From Spirochaetia bacterium (GTDB taxonomy: Bacteria; Spirochaetota; Spirochaetia; Treponematales; Breznakiellaceae), in the NCBI GenBank assembly GCA_025997795.1, contig BNVB01000078.1, positions 1 through 9,329 of the forward strand: a DNA stretch of 9,329 bases. Reading direction: 5' to 3'. Below, in pieces: positions 1-6,616 of the stretch (positions within the stretch are counted from its first letter, which is position 1; the number at the start of each line of letters is the position of its first letter). Position numbers and translations under genes: made by a program. A model generated the notes under the pieces. That model saw only the letters and a list, made by a program, of their open reading frames with translations, was not told the DNA's origin and made no database searches.

Positions 1-1358
1 AATAAACCCAGTCCCTTATCCAAAATCGTACCAAGAAGGGGAACGGGAGCGGCGGCAAGCCACAAGAGGGAAAGGGCCATGAATAAACTTGAAAGCGGGG
101 CGGCTATAAGCCCTGCAGCTATTCCCACCGGCCGGAGTACGGCAAAAAACAAAACCACCACCGGGGCGGTAACAAGAAACGCGGCGGCGGAAACGCCCAG
201 ACCGTTTGCCAGGAACGGCGGCAGGCGGCCCCTAAGCAGCGTTTCTATCCTGCCGCTAAAAAGAAGTATGCCTCCCAGGGCTAGGTAGGAAAGGATAAAC
301 GAAATAGACCCGGCCGAAGCGGGATCAAGAATAATCTGCACAAGGAAAGCCGCTCCCAAAAGCGCTAACGTCAATGTCGTCAACAATGTTGACGGCAGCA
401 TTGACGACGGCCGGGAAATACCGCACAAAACAAGGCAGCTTCCCAATACATACATAATCGCCGCCCGGACAAGGCTTGGCTGAGGCCCCACCAGTACTAC
501 ATAAAAAACAATAAAACACAATCCGGCCATAAGCGCGCCCTTTTTTCCCAGGGGCTTTTTGAGCATAAAAGTCAACAAGGCGGAAAGAAAAGCCAGATGC
601 ATTCCCGAAAGGGCAAGAATGTGGGAAAGCCCCGTATTACGAAATAAGAGCGGCAGATCACCTTCCAGATTTTCCCGTGTTCCCAGAAGCAGCGCTGCCG
701 CCAGGCCTCCCCATGTTTTGGGTTTAAGCCGCTCCAGAAGCGCAGTCCTTACGGCAGTCCGGAACCGTTCCGGGACCGGGGCGGCGCTTACCGTGTGGAC
801 CGAAACAGCTCTGAACCGCGGTGAAAGTCCACCTAGCGACGATACGCCCGGCGCTGTTTCGGGAAGAAAGTGGCCTTCCACATATACTTCCGAACCGCGG
901 CCGAATTCACGCAGACGGGGCATGGTTCCGGCGGGAAAAAATACCGGCACCCTGCCATGGGCGGAAGCGCGGACGTTTCCCGGCATGGCTGCTCCGGTTT
1001 CCCTTAGTTCAAGGGCTGCCATGCCCCGTTCTTCGCCAAGGGAGAATCCGGCAGAAGCGGCAAAACTCCTGGGATCGTCCAGGAGTTTTCCCTTGAGGGA
1101 AAAAATTTTTTCGGCGGGGAGGCCTGGGGCAAAACTGTCCACAGCGGAAACAGCCCAAAGGCCAAGACCGGCGCCGCCAAGAACGGCAAGGCCTAGCGGT
1201 AAAAGCTTACGTCTGCAAAAAACGGCATTTTTTTGCCTTATCAGCATAGAAACAACAAACAGGGCTGAGGCAGCAAAAAAAACCAAACGGAACAGCGGCT
1301 GGGGAATATAAACAACAAGGGCCGCAGCCAGGGCCGCAGTAACAAGAGGGCTTATCAT
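1..1358 (-). CDS. comEC: ComEC/Rec2-family DNA uptake channel, C-terminus cut by the window edge
   Basis: ComEC is the inner-membrane channel that carries single-stranded DNA into the cytoplasm during natural transformation. The minus-strand frame is open from ATG at 1358 to the window edge, giving 452 residues and no stop. Residues 1-75 hold hydrophobic membrane segments. Residues about 80-195 form a soluble domain matching the position of the OB-fold DUF4131 region. The Competence domain follows, with the signature GLSHILALSGMHLAFL at 243-258, PSLVRAA at 294-300 and a GFqLS-like ISFILSYLA at 352-360, then further hydrophobic segments. The start lies 11 bases after the stop of the HEAT-protein gene, with only a weak GGGG ribosome site, so translation may be coupled. 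Whether the C-terminal metallo-beta-lactamase-like domain exists cannot be seen. Family assignment is firm; that the organism is naturally competent is inference. Confidence 0.93.
   Translation of the reverse strand, partial: MISPLVTAALAAALVVYIPQPLFRLVFFAASALFVVSMLIRQKNAVFCRRKLLPLGLAVLGGAGLGLWAVSAVDSFAPGLPAEKIFSLKGKLLDDPRSFAASAGFSLGEERGMAALELRETGAAMPGNVRASAHGRVPVFFPAGTMPRLREFGRGSEVYVEGHFLPETAPGVSSLGGLSPRFRAVSVHTVSAAPVPERFRTAVRTALLERLKPKTWGGLAAALLLGTRENLEGDLPLLFRNTGLSHILALSGMHLAFLSALLTFMLKKPLGKKGALMAGLCFIVFYVVLVGPQPSLVRAAIMYVLGSCLVLCGISRPSSMLPSTLLTTLTLALLGAAFLVQIILDPASAGSISFILSYLALGGILLFSGRIETLLRGRLPPFLANGLGVSAAAFLVTAPVVVLFFAVLRPVGIAAGLIAAPLSSLFMALSLLWLAAAPVPLLGTILDKGLGL
370..405. repeat. Nested inverted repeat inside comEC
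   Basis: Outer arms GTCAATG (370-376) and CATTGAC (399-405) enclose inner arms GTCAACA (379-385) and TGTTGAC (387-393). Both pairs match perfectly. The sequence lies within the membrane domain of comEC and is translated. It could form a nested hairpin in DNA or mRNA, but no function is evident, and low-complexity GTC/TTG codon use could produce it by chance. Confidence 0.5.
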
Positions 1359-1369
1359 GTTGTTTTCCC

Positions 1370-2566
1370 CTACCACTCAAGCCTGGTTAGGGCGTTCCGG
1401 GCGGCTTCCCGTATGTCATTGGGATAAGCAAGTGTAGAAGCATGGTAGAGCGTATCATACGATGCCTTGTAACCAAGTCCGCCCAGAGCAAGGATCAGGG
1501 CCATCACAATTTCTTTTTCTTCCGGTTTAAGGGAGTCAAACCGGGCATTATAAAGTCCCAGCTGGAGGCCCAGTGTCCTGGCTGCTTCGGTATCCCGCAG
1601 GGCAGAAAGACAGGCAATGGCGTCCGCCAGTTCCCGCCGGCGGGAAGCATCGCTGCGAAAGGCCGCCTGGGTCTGGTTGTAGTACTTGATAACCAGGGGC
1701 AGGGCGCTGACACGGCCGCTTTCCCGGATATAATGCAGGGCCAGGGCGCTTATCTCCCGGAACCGTTCCCTGGCTGTTCCGGTAACCGAAAGGGCCGCTT
1801 CCAGGGCGGCTTCCGCCACAGTGCCCTGTTCTTCGGCGCTTACCGTTTCCCTGCCCATGGCAAGCCTAAAGGCTTCCATTTTTTCCTCCGGCGGATTGTT
1901 CAGGATCACATTACTGCAAAAACCATAAAAATCCCCGGTTATGTTATAGAGGGCCCGGCGGGCCTGGGTTTCCAGATCCCCTGAATAGATCAGCTTGGAA
2001 ACAAACAGTACCGGATAACTTGAATCGTTTCCCACACTGCCCAAGAGTTCAAAAAGGGCGGTCAAAAGCTGGGGATCAAGACCCAGTCCCGAAGTATAAC
2101 GGCTGTTTTGTTCCTCAAGGAACTGATTGATCCGCTCAAGCAGTTTTGGGGCATCCAGGACCGGCAGGGTCCGGAGTATCTCGTAGCGGATCGCCCTGTC
2201 GGGGAAACGCAGAAAAACCTGCCACAGGGTTTCCGCGGCGGGATTATACCCGTATTTTCCCACACCTTTGACGGCGCTAAGGGTAATACCCAGCATATCC
2301 GGATCTTCCCGGAAGAGGTCTGCGTTATTTATCACAAAATCAAGGGCAAGATTGCAGAGGGGACCGTAAAATTCCGGCGCAGCCTCGTCGGTGGCGGCAT
2401 CGGAAAGGACATTTACCTTGGTATCAAGGCTGGAACGGATAAAGATCCGTTCGTAGGACTCAAGGATCGTCTCCTGTGCCGGCAGGGGAAAAATCCAGAA
2501 AAGGGCCAGCGGAACAAGAAACCTGGCGCGGAAGCAGATAGATTGAATCGTTTTTGAACAAAACAT
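1370..2566 (-). CDS. Secreted HEAT-like repeat protein of unknown function
   Basis: This is a 398-residue protein with an N-terminal signal peptide: basic residues, then the hydrophobic run FLVPLALFWIFPLPA, with likely cleavage after Ala30 (PLPA|QE). There is no lipobox cysteine at the cleavage point, so it is probably periplasmic rather than a lipoprotein. The mature part is almost entirely helical, with repeated amphipathic helix pairs resembling HEAT or armadillo repeats, clearest around residues 75-150 (AVKGVGKYGYNPAAETL, then AIRYEILRTLPVL) and 355-398 (ALGGLGYKASYDTLYHAS, then IREAARNALTRLEW). Such folds act as protein-binding scaffolds. The start is supported by a perfect AGGAGG at 2577-2572, five bases from the ATG. 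It lies 17 bases after the PilZ gene and 11 before comEC, so it is the middle gene of an operon. No enzymatic motif was seen and no specific function is assigned. Confidence 0.85.
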   Translation of the reverse strand: MFCSKTIQSICFRARFLVPLALFWIFPLPAQETILESYERIFIRSSLDTKVNVLSDAATDEAAPEFYGPLCNLALDFVINNADLFREDPDMLGITLSAVKGVGKYGYNPAAETLWQVFLRFPDRAIRYEILRTLPVLDAPKLLERINQFLEEQNSRYTSGLGLDPQLLTALFELLGSVGNDSSYPVLFVSKLIYSGDLETQARRALYNITGDFYGFCSNVILNNPPEEKMEAFRLAMGRETVSAEEQGTVAEAALEAALSVTGTARERFREISALALHYIRESGRVSALPLVIKYYNQTQAAFRSDASRRRELADAIACLSALRDTEAARTLGLQLGLYNARFDSLKPEEKEIVMALILALGGLGYKASYDTLYHASTLAYPNDIREAARNALTRLEW

Positions 2567-2571
2567 AGTAT

Positions 2572-2577
2572 CCTCCT
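2572..2577 (-). promoter_or_regulatory. Strong ribosome binding site of the HEAT-protein gene
   Basis: A perfect AGGAGG on the minus strand lies five bases before the ATG at 2566, inside the 17-base gap after the PilZ gene. It is the strongest ribosome site in this three-gene group and fixes the start codon. Confidence 0.85.
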
Positions 2578-2583
2578 GCCTTA

Positions 2584-3693
2584 CTATAGGGCATTGTCCG
2601 CCATGGTGCTTGTATCGGCTTCATCGGCGATTTCCCCGGCCTCCGAACTGTTTCCGTCAGAAGCTTCTTCAAGCACCCGGAAGGGAAGTTCTTCGTCCTC
2701 CTCGGGCAGCATGCCAAATACTTCTCCCAAAATATGGTTACGGGTTCCTATGGACATGGGATCCGCCTCCATGTGGAGCAGGGAACAGTTTTCTTCTTCC
2801 TGATAATCCAGCGACCGGACCGTGCCGGAAACACAAATGGGCGCATTGTTCAGGATAAACTGAACCTTAATCCGCAGCCCCACCGCAGCCTTGCCGCCGA
2901 TATGTACCGCACAGCCCGAATCGGAAAGATCCTCTACAAAACACTTTAGGCCGGGGTTCATTTCTATGGTATCCGAAACCTCGTCATTGTCCAGAATATA
3001 AAGGAACGCCGCCTTGTGGGTTTTTATTCTGATGGACTGCCGTTTCTGGGTTCTAAAGAGATTTTCGCCGTGGCTTACTTTAAGGGATGCTGTTCCTTTG
3101 GAAAAAACCTCGTCCTGCACATCGGTGTCAAAGACATAACCGGCATCGTCTTCCCGCCAAAAGTAAACGGAAAGTTTTAACCCTGTCCAGGAAAAACTTG
3201 TGGGCAGTTTGGGATTGTTCGGCCGGGCAATGGTCAGGTACTGGCCGATATTTTTTACCAGCTTGGAAACAAAAACCCCCTGACCGTTTACCAGAACCCG
3301 CAGTGTCTGGCCCTCTTCTATCTGGCGGGTATCGGTAATGCCGTTTTTTATCCGGGGTTTTTCCATCTCTATTTTTTTACGGTAATCGTAGAGCTTGGAA
3401 AGAAAATCCTGAGTTGCCTGATCGCCCCCTCCGGCAAGACGGGTACTGCGAACCATGTTTCTGATGCACATATCAAGCTGATTCTGGGACCAAAAGAGGG
3501 CACTTGGATCGTCCAGGGCGCTTTTTACCGCCAGCCGCCGGAGCAGTTCTATTTCCTTAAAACTGAACCCCGCATCCTTGCCCTTGGCAAAAAACTGTAT
3601 CCAGGACTTTTTTTTGTCTTTGTTCGACTGGGAAAGCACCAGGACCGAAATCCCCGAGACGGCAATAATTATAACCAGAACCGTTATGAGCAT
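2584..3693 (-). CDS. Membrane-anchored YcgR-like PilZ domain c-di-GMP receptor
   Basis: PilZ proteins bind cyclic di-GMP and pass the signal to motility or envelope machinery. This one has 369 residues. An N-terminal membrane segment (residues 1-20, LITVLVIIIAVSGISVLVL) is followed by a helical, charged linker (about 28-115). Residues about 122-195 resemble the YcgR/PilZ-N flagellar-brake domain (IEEGQTLRVLVNGQGVFVSK...). A PilZ domain occupies about 214-325. Both ligand motifs are intact: RxxxR at Arg218-Arg222 and DxSxxG at Asp255-Ser257-Gly260. The tail (330-369) is acidic. T. denticola TDE0214 is an experimentally studied treponemal PilZ c-di-GMP receptor affecting motility, which makes a motility role plausible here. 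It is the first gene of a group with the HEAT protein and comEC. AAAGG lies nine bases before the ATG. The downstream target is unknown. Confidence 0.92.
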   Translation of the reverse strand: MLITVLVIIIAVSGISVLVLSQSNKDKKKSWIQFFAKGKDAGFSFKEIELLRRLAVKSALDDPSALFWSQNQLDMCIRNMVRSTRLAGGGDQATQDFLSKLYDYRKKIEMEKPRIKNGITDTRQIEEGQTLRVLVNGQGVFVSKLVKNIGQYLTIARPNNPKLPTSFSWTGLKLSVYFWREDDAGYVFDTDVQDEVFSKGTASLKVSHGENLFRTQKRQSIRIKTHKAAFLYILDNDEVSDTIEMNPGLKCFVEDLSDSGCAVHIGGKAAVGLRIKVQFILNNAPICVSGTVRSLDYQEEENCSLLHMEADPMSIGTRNHILGEVFGMLPEEDEELPFRVLEEASDGNSSEAGEIADEADTSTMADNAL

Positions 3694-3720
3694 TACACAA
3701 TACCTTTCCTTTGATATACT
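3692..3720 (+). promoter_or_regulatory. Putative sigma-70 promoter of the CPBP gene
   Basis: ATTACA (3692-3697, four of six to consensus) is followed after exactly 17 bases by TATACT (3715-3720, five of six). Transcription would begin near 3727, almost at the ribosome binding site, giving an extremely short leader. The -35 element overlaps the start codon of the divergent PilZ gene, so the two genes could interfere with each other. This is pattern matching only. Confidence 0.45.
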
Positions 3721-3725
3721 AATCC

Positions 3726-3741
3726 AAAAGGAGCTTCTATT
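3726..3741 (+). promoter_or_regulatory. Ribosome binding site and ATT start codon of the CPBP gene
   Basis: AAAAGGAG (3726-3733) is followed after five bases (CTTCT) by ATT (3739-3741) in the CPBP reading frame. The upstream in-frame stop TGA is at 3712-3714, and no ATG, GTG or TTG occurs between that stop and GTG at 4003. The position of the ribosome site therefore points to ATT as the true start. Confidence 0.6.
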
Positions 3742-4419
3742 AAAGGTCTCATCGAAGCGCTGGCACTTTTTTTTATACTTTTTTTCCCGGGTTCAACTGG
3801 GAACCCGGTTTCCACTGAAGTTGGAAACCTGGTTTTCACAGAAAACCTGGGTTCTTCGCTGGAAGAAATCAGGTATTCGCTTTTCTGGAGAATTCCCGCA
3901 ATCATCCTTGTCCTGCTCCTTCTTAAAAAGTCCGGCGGAACCGACGCCAGAAACCCGGTTTCTCCTAAAGCACGAAACCTGTTATTCAGTAAAAAAGACC
4001 CGGTGGTGCTGGCCCTGTGTCTCCCGGCCCTCTCCTTGCTGGGTTTTGTCCTTGCCCTGGCGGCATCACTTTCGGGGTTTTTTCCCGCCCAGGAGCTGCC
4101 GCCGCCGGATGGAATATACGGCTGGGCCGCAGTTATCCTCACATCCCTTACCGTAGGATATCTGGAAGAAACCTACTTCCGCTTATACCTTCCCGAACGG
4201 TGCCGGGCCGCTTCGTTTGGCCCCCGGAGCGCCTTTATTATCCCGGCGCTCATCTTCGGCTTCTGCCATGCCTACGAAGGTCCCTGGGGTTTTGCCAACG
4301 CCCTGTTTGCAGGGCTCTTACTGGCCGCTGCCTACAATAAAACCCGGTCCTTTCACGGCATAGCCCTGGCCCACGGATTTTACAATATTCTTGTCTACCT
4401 TAGCGCAGGTTTACGGTAG
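3739..4419 (+). CDS. CPBP-family (CAAX protease/Abi) membrane metalloprotease, probable ATT start
   Basis: CPBP proteins are intramembrane proteases of the Rce1/Abi type. From ATT at 3739 the product is 226 residues (Met-Lys-Gly-Leu-Ile-Glu...). All three family motifs are present: EETYFR (Glu143, Glu144, Arg148), an FGFCH motif with His177, and HGFYN (His212-Asn216). Several hydrophobic segments surround them, at about 3-15, 53-63, 87-105, 120-135 and 165-200. A start at GTG 4003 would remove the first two membrane segments and has no good ribosome site. Two copies of an NPVS-type element (residues 22-36 and 72-86) sit in the predicted loops between membrane segments 1/2 and 2/3. The gene is divergent from the PilZ gene, and its last 20 bases overlap the 3' end of the phosphorylase gene. 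Bacterial members are variously linked to peptide maturation, bacteriocin immunity or unknown roles; the substrate here is unknown. Confidence 0.82.
   Translation: MKGLIEALALFFILFFPGSTGNPVSTEVGNLVFTENLGSSLEEIRYSLFWRIPAIILVLLLLKKSGGTDARNPVSPKARNLLFSKKDPVVLALCLPALSLLGFVLALAASLSGFFPAQELPPPDGIYGWAAVILTSLTVGYLEETYFRLYLPERCRAASFGPRSAFIIPALIFGFCHAYEGPWGFANALFAGLLLAAAYNKTRSFHGIALAHGFYNILVYLSAGLR
3787..3854 (+). repeat. Cluster of tandem near-palindromes, NPVS element copy A
   Basis: Three adjacent perfect stems lie here: CCGGGTTC/GAACCCGG (3787-3794 with 3801-3808, loop 6), GGTTTCC/GGAAACC (3807-3813 with 3823-3829, loop 9) and GGTTTTC/GAAAACC (3831-3837 with 3841-3847, loop 3). Read in the CPBP frame, 3802 onward encodes NPVSTEVGNLVFTEN. 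Positions 3802-3847 match copy B (3952-3997) at about 33 of 46 bases, exactly 150 bases apart and so in the same frame. Confidence 0.7.
3949..3997 (+). repeat. NPVS palindromic element copy B
   Basis: This copy begins with the near-palindrome AGAAACCCGGTTTCT (3949-3963) and contains the stem GGTTTC (3957-3962) / GAAACC (3974-3979), matching the second stem of copy A. It encodes NPVSPKARNLLFSKK in the CPBP gene. Its core AACCCGGTTTCTCCTAAA (3952-3969) matches copy C in the phosphorylase gene at 17 of 18 bases. Confidence 0.7.
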
Positions 4420-6193
4420 AAATTTCCTTTACGAGGCCGTTTTTGTCGTATACCAGCCAGCGGGTTTCCCATGATTCCAACTTGAGCGGGCCAAGTTCCG
4501 CCGGAACTTCCGCCGGCGGTGTCCACACCGCCGCTTCACTGCCAAGGTTTTCCAGGCAAAGCGCCCAGCGGCCTTCGGTTTCTGTTCCCCGGAGCAGAAC
4601 AAAAAGACTGCCCTCCGCAGCCAATACCCGCTGGGCTGCATCGGGATGAAAAACCGCTTCGTTCTGCCGGAACAAAAGGAGCCGGCGCATCCCCTGGTAT
4701 ACCTGGAAACGGAAACTCTCCGGATCCTCCAGTTCCCGTTCCACCTCAAAGGCGGCGGGTTTTTCCCGGTTGATTGCCCGGTTGTAACCGAGTAAACCGG
4801 GTCCTTCGTTCCATGCGCTGGAACCTATCCAGCTATGAAAGTATACCGCCGGTAATCCGGAAAGGGAAAAAAGTACCCCGTGGGCTGCCAGGAATGCCCG
4901 GGCCCGCAGTCCGGTGTCTCCCATGGTTTCCGGCGCAACAAGCGAAGCATACGAACAATTCAACTCATAGGGAACATCCCCCTCGGGAGTGGATTTGTAA
5001 GATACCAGGGCGCCCCGGCGGCGGGCTTCTTCAATTGCTTCTGCAAAGGCCGCTTCATCCACCAGTCCCCGGACGGGGGTAAGGCCCACGCCGTCATGGC
5101 TGGCCAAAAAATTAAGAAAGTACAACGCCGCTTTGTTGGATGAAGCAAAGGGCGTAGGGGGCAGTGTTCCTGCCCAGTTCCGCAGGGGCCCGGCATCGCC
5201 GGAAAGAGCGGCATAAAGTACCAGAGGAGGCAGGGCAAAGTTATAAACCAGGTGAGCTTCGGGAAGGGAATCAATGGCCGCGTTTCCCACGGGGCTGCCA
5301 AAGTAAGAAATATTTTCTTCATGGGGCACATTGGTTTCGGTAAGGATCAAAAGGGGCAGACCCAGATAATCCACCATGGCCCGGAACAGTTTTACCACTG
5401 CATGGGTTTTGGGATGATGAAGACAGGGGGTTCCGTCTTCTTTCCACAGATAGGCGATAGCATCAAGCCGGATTATGCCTGCCCCCCGGGCGGCGTATTC
5501 CAGAAGTATTCTGGCAAATTCAAGGAGTACTTCGGGGTTGGAAAAATCGTAGTCAACCTGATCGGCGCTAAAGGTGGTCCACACATGGATTGTTTCGCCG
5601 TTTTGTTTTTTAAAGGCCGTTAAAAGCGGATGGGTCCGGGGCCGGACTACGGAATGTGAATCATAATCGGCAGGCCGGGTAATGTACCAGGATTGGTATT
5701 GTTCTTCATCCTGCAAAAAACCCTGGAACCAGCGGCTCTGCAAACTTCCATGGTTGATCACCAAATCAAAGGCCAGCTTAAGCTTTTCTGTTTTAGGAGA
5801 AACGGGGTTTCCAAATTTTTCCAGATCATCCCAGGAACCAAAACGTTCATCCACCCTGCGGTAATCAATAACCGAAAAACCATCGTCAGATGAATAGGGA
5901 TGGAAGGGCAGCAGATGGAGATAACTGAAAGTCCCGCCGTTCCGTTTTTCCAAAAAACGAAACAGGCGGGAAAGGCCCGTTCCGGTATCGCCAGAAAGCA
6001 TATCTCCATAACTGATTAAAAGCGCATCTTTATTGCTGATTGGGCTCAATCCCGGCGGATTGTTTCTCTGCGGCAGCCGGGGCCGCTTTTCTTCAAGTAA
6101 GGCCAAGAGCCGGGGAAAAAGGGCTGTTCCCCGTTCTTTACCATAAAGAAAAACAAGGGTGTCTTCCAGCCCGTTTTTGCCCGTATTATCCAC
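4400..6193 (-). CDS. GH13 subfamily 18 glucoside phosphorylase (glucosylglycerate/sucrose phosphorylase type)
   Basis: These cytoplasmic enzymes use phosphate to split alpha-glucosides, releasing glucose 1-phosphate by a two-step retaining mechanism. From GTG at 6193 the product has 597 residues. Visible motifs are PFHPYSSDDGFSVIDY (96-111), FDLVINH (142-148), the nucleophile in RLDA (Asp244), the acid/base in ILTETNVPHEEN (Glu286) and the third carboxylate in ASHDGVG (Asp367). The SDDGFSVIDY and TETNVPH wording, as I recall the family, is closer to glucosylglycerate phosphorylases than to classic sucrose phosphorylases, but the acceptor cannot be settled from sequence. An upstream ATG at 6325 would only add 44 residues antiparallel to nothing but flgJ in another frame; GTG 6193 has AAGG nine bases before it and overlaps the flgJ stop by 8 bases, suggesting coupling. 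Residues 129-135 (NPVSPKT) look inserted. The last 20 bases overlap the CPBP gene. Confidence 0.88.
   Translation of the reverse strand: MDNTGKNGLEDTLVFLYGKERGTALFPRLLALLEEKRPRLPQRNNPPGLSPISNKDALLISYGDMLSGDTGTGLSRLFRFLEKRNGGTFSYLHLLPFHPYSSDDGFSVIDYRRVDERFGSWDDLEKFGNPVSPKTEKLKLAFDLVINHGSLQSRWFQGFLQDEEQYQSWYITRPADYDSHSVVRPRTHPLLTAFKKQNGETIHVWTTFSADQVDYDFSNPEVLLEFARILLEYAARGAGIIRLDAIAYLWKEDGTPCLHHPKTHAVVKLFRAMVDYLGLPLLILTETNVPHEENISYFGSPVGNAAIDSLPEAHLVYNFALPPLVLYAALSGDAGPLRNWAGTLPPTPFASSNKAALYFLNFLASHDGVGLTPVRGLVDEAAFAEAIEEARRRGALVSYKSTPEGDVPYELNCSYASLVAPETMGDTGLRARAFLAAHGVLFSLSGLPAVYFHSWIGSSAWNEGPGLLGYNRAINREKPAAFEVERELEDPESFRFQVYQGMRRLLLFRQNEAVFHPDAAQRVLAAEGSLFVLLRGTETEGRWALCLENLGSEAAVWTPPAEVPAELGPLKLESWETRWLVYDKNGLVKEISTVNLR
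5789..5809 (-). repeat. NPVS element copy C, seven-codon insertion in the phosphorylase gene
   Basis: On the minus strand this 21-base segment encodes NPVSPKT (residues 129-135), between WDDLEKFG and EKLKLAFDLVINH. From memory of the GH13_18 family, relatives read W-x-D-[IL]-E-x-[LF]-G followed directly by an E-x-[FL]-[RK]-L-x-F-D-L stretch, so removing the seven residues restores the usual spacing. Its first 18 bases match copy B at 17 positions. A shortened stem, TTTC/GAAA, remains if the next codon is included. Confidence 0.6.
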
Positions 6194-6611
6194 TGATATA
6201 TACCTTGCTGCCCCGCTGTCCGGAAAGTTCCAGATACGCCAGATCCGCCAGGCCAAACCCGGCATTTTTGGTATAGTCCTTGGCATATTCATCCCAAAGC
6301 ATATCTTCGTAAATTTCCCCTGCATAACCGGTATCGATAAGGCTGGACTTCATAACATTTTTTCTCATGGCGCTAAGGATATTTTTAACCAAAAAAGTTT
6401 CCAATGCCTGGCACTGTTCATACAGTTTTTTGTCGTTTTCACTTGTTAAACGGAGCTGGCTGCCGCCGTTTATACGGGGAGCGGGAGTTTTGTCCCGGTT
6501 TTTTTCCATTTCCATAAGCCGGGAAAAATGAGTATCTTCCGCCGCCATACCGGAACGGTTAACCGCATTGGTGCCTAAAAGTTTTATGTCTATACCGGAA
6601 ATTCCCGCCAT
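6186..6611 (-). CDS. flgJ: Single-domain FlgJ-like flagellar rod assembly protein
   Basis: FlgJ caps or chaperones the growing periplasmic rod. This 141-residue protein consists of a divergent polar N-terminus (1-58) and the rod-binding domain (about 60-130): LYEQCQALETFLVKNIL (63-79), AMRKNVMKSSLIDTG (81-95), AGEIYEDMLWDEYAK (97-111) and GFGLADLAYLEL (118-129). The C-terminal muramidase domain of enterobacterial FlgJ is absent, which is usual in spirochaetes and many other bacteria, where a separate enzyme opens the peptidoglycan. The ATG is five bases after the flgG stop, with AGAGG eight bases before it inside the flgG end. The phosphorylase start codon overlaps its stop. The rod genes are therefore translated as a tightly packed series. 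Confidence 0.92.
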   Translation of the reverse strand: MAGISGIDIKLLGTNAVNRSGMAAEDTHFSRLMEMEKNRDKTPAPRINGGSQLRLTSENDKKLYEQCQALETFLVKNILSAMRKNVMKSSLIDTGYAGEIYEDMLWDEYAKDYTKNAGFGLADLAYLELSGQRGSKVYISG

Positions 6612-6616
6612 TCAGC

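Noticed and set aside
559..1311. Long plus-strand open frame of 250 codons
   Set aside because: It is antisense to comEC, whose frame carries clear family motifs. Its product is rich in Arg, Ser and Pro and low in complexity, typical of a shadow frame.
3693..4142. Minus-strand open frame whose stop overlaps the pilZ ATG (TAATG), suggesting a coupled gene
   Set aside because: It is antisense to the CPBP gene, which has all three catalytic motifs. The predicted product has no family resemblance.
6194..6325. Upstream ATG that would lengthen the phosphorylase by 44 residues
   Set aside because: The extra part lies wholly within the flgJ coding sequence in another frame and does not resemble the family. 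GTG 6193 has a ribosome site and fits the usual length.
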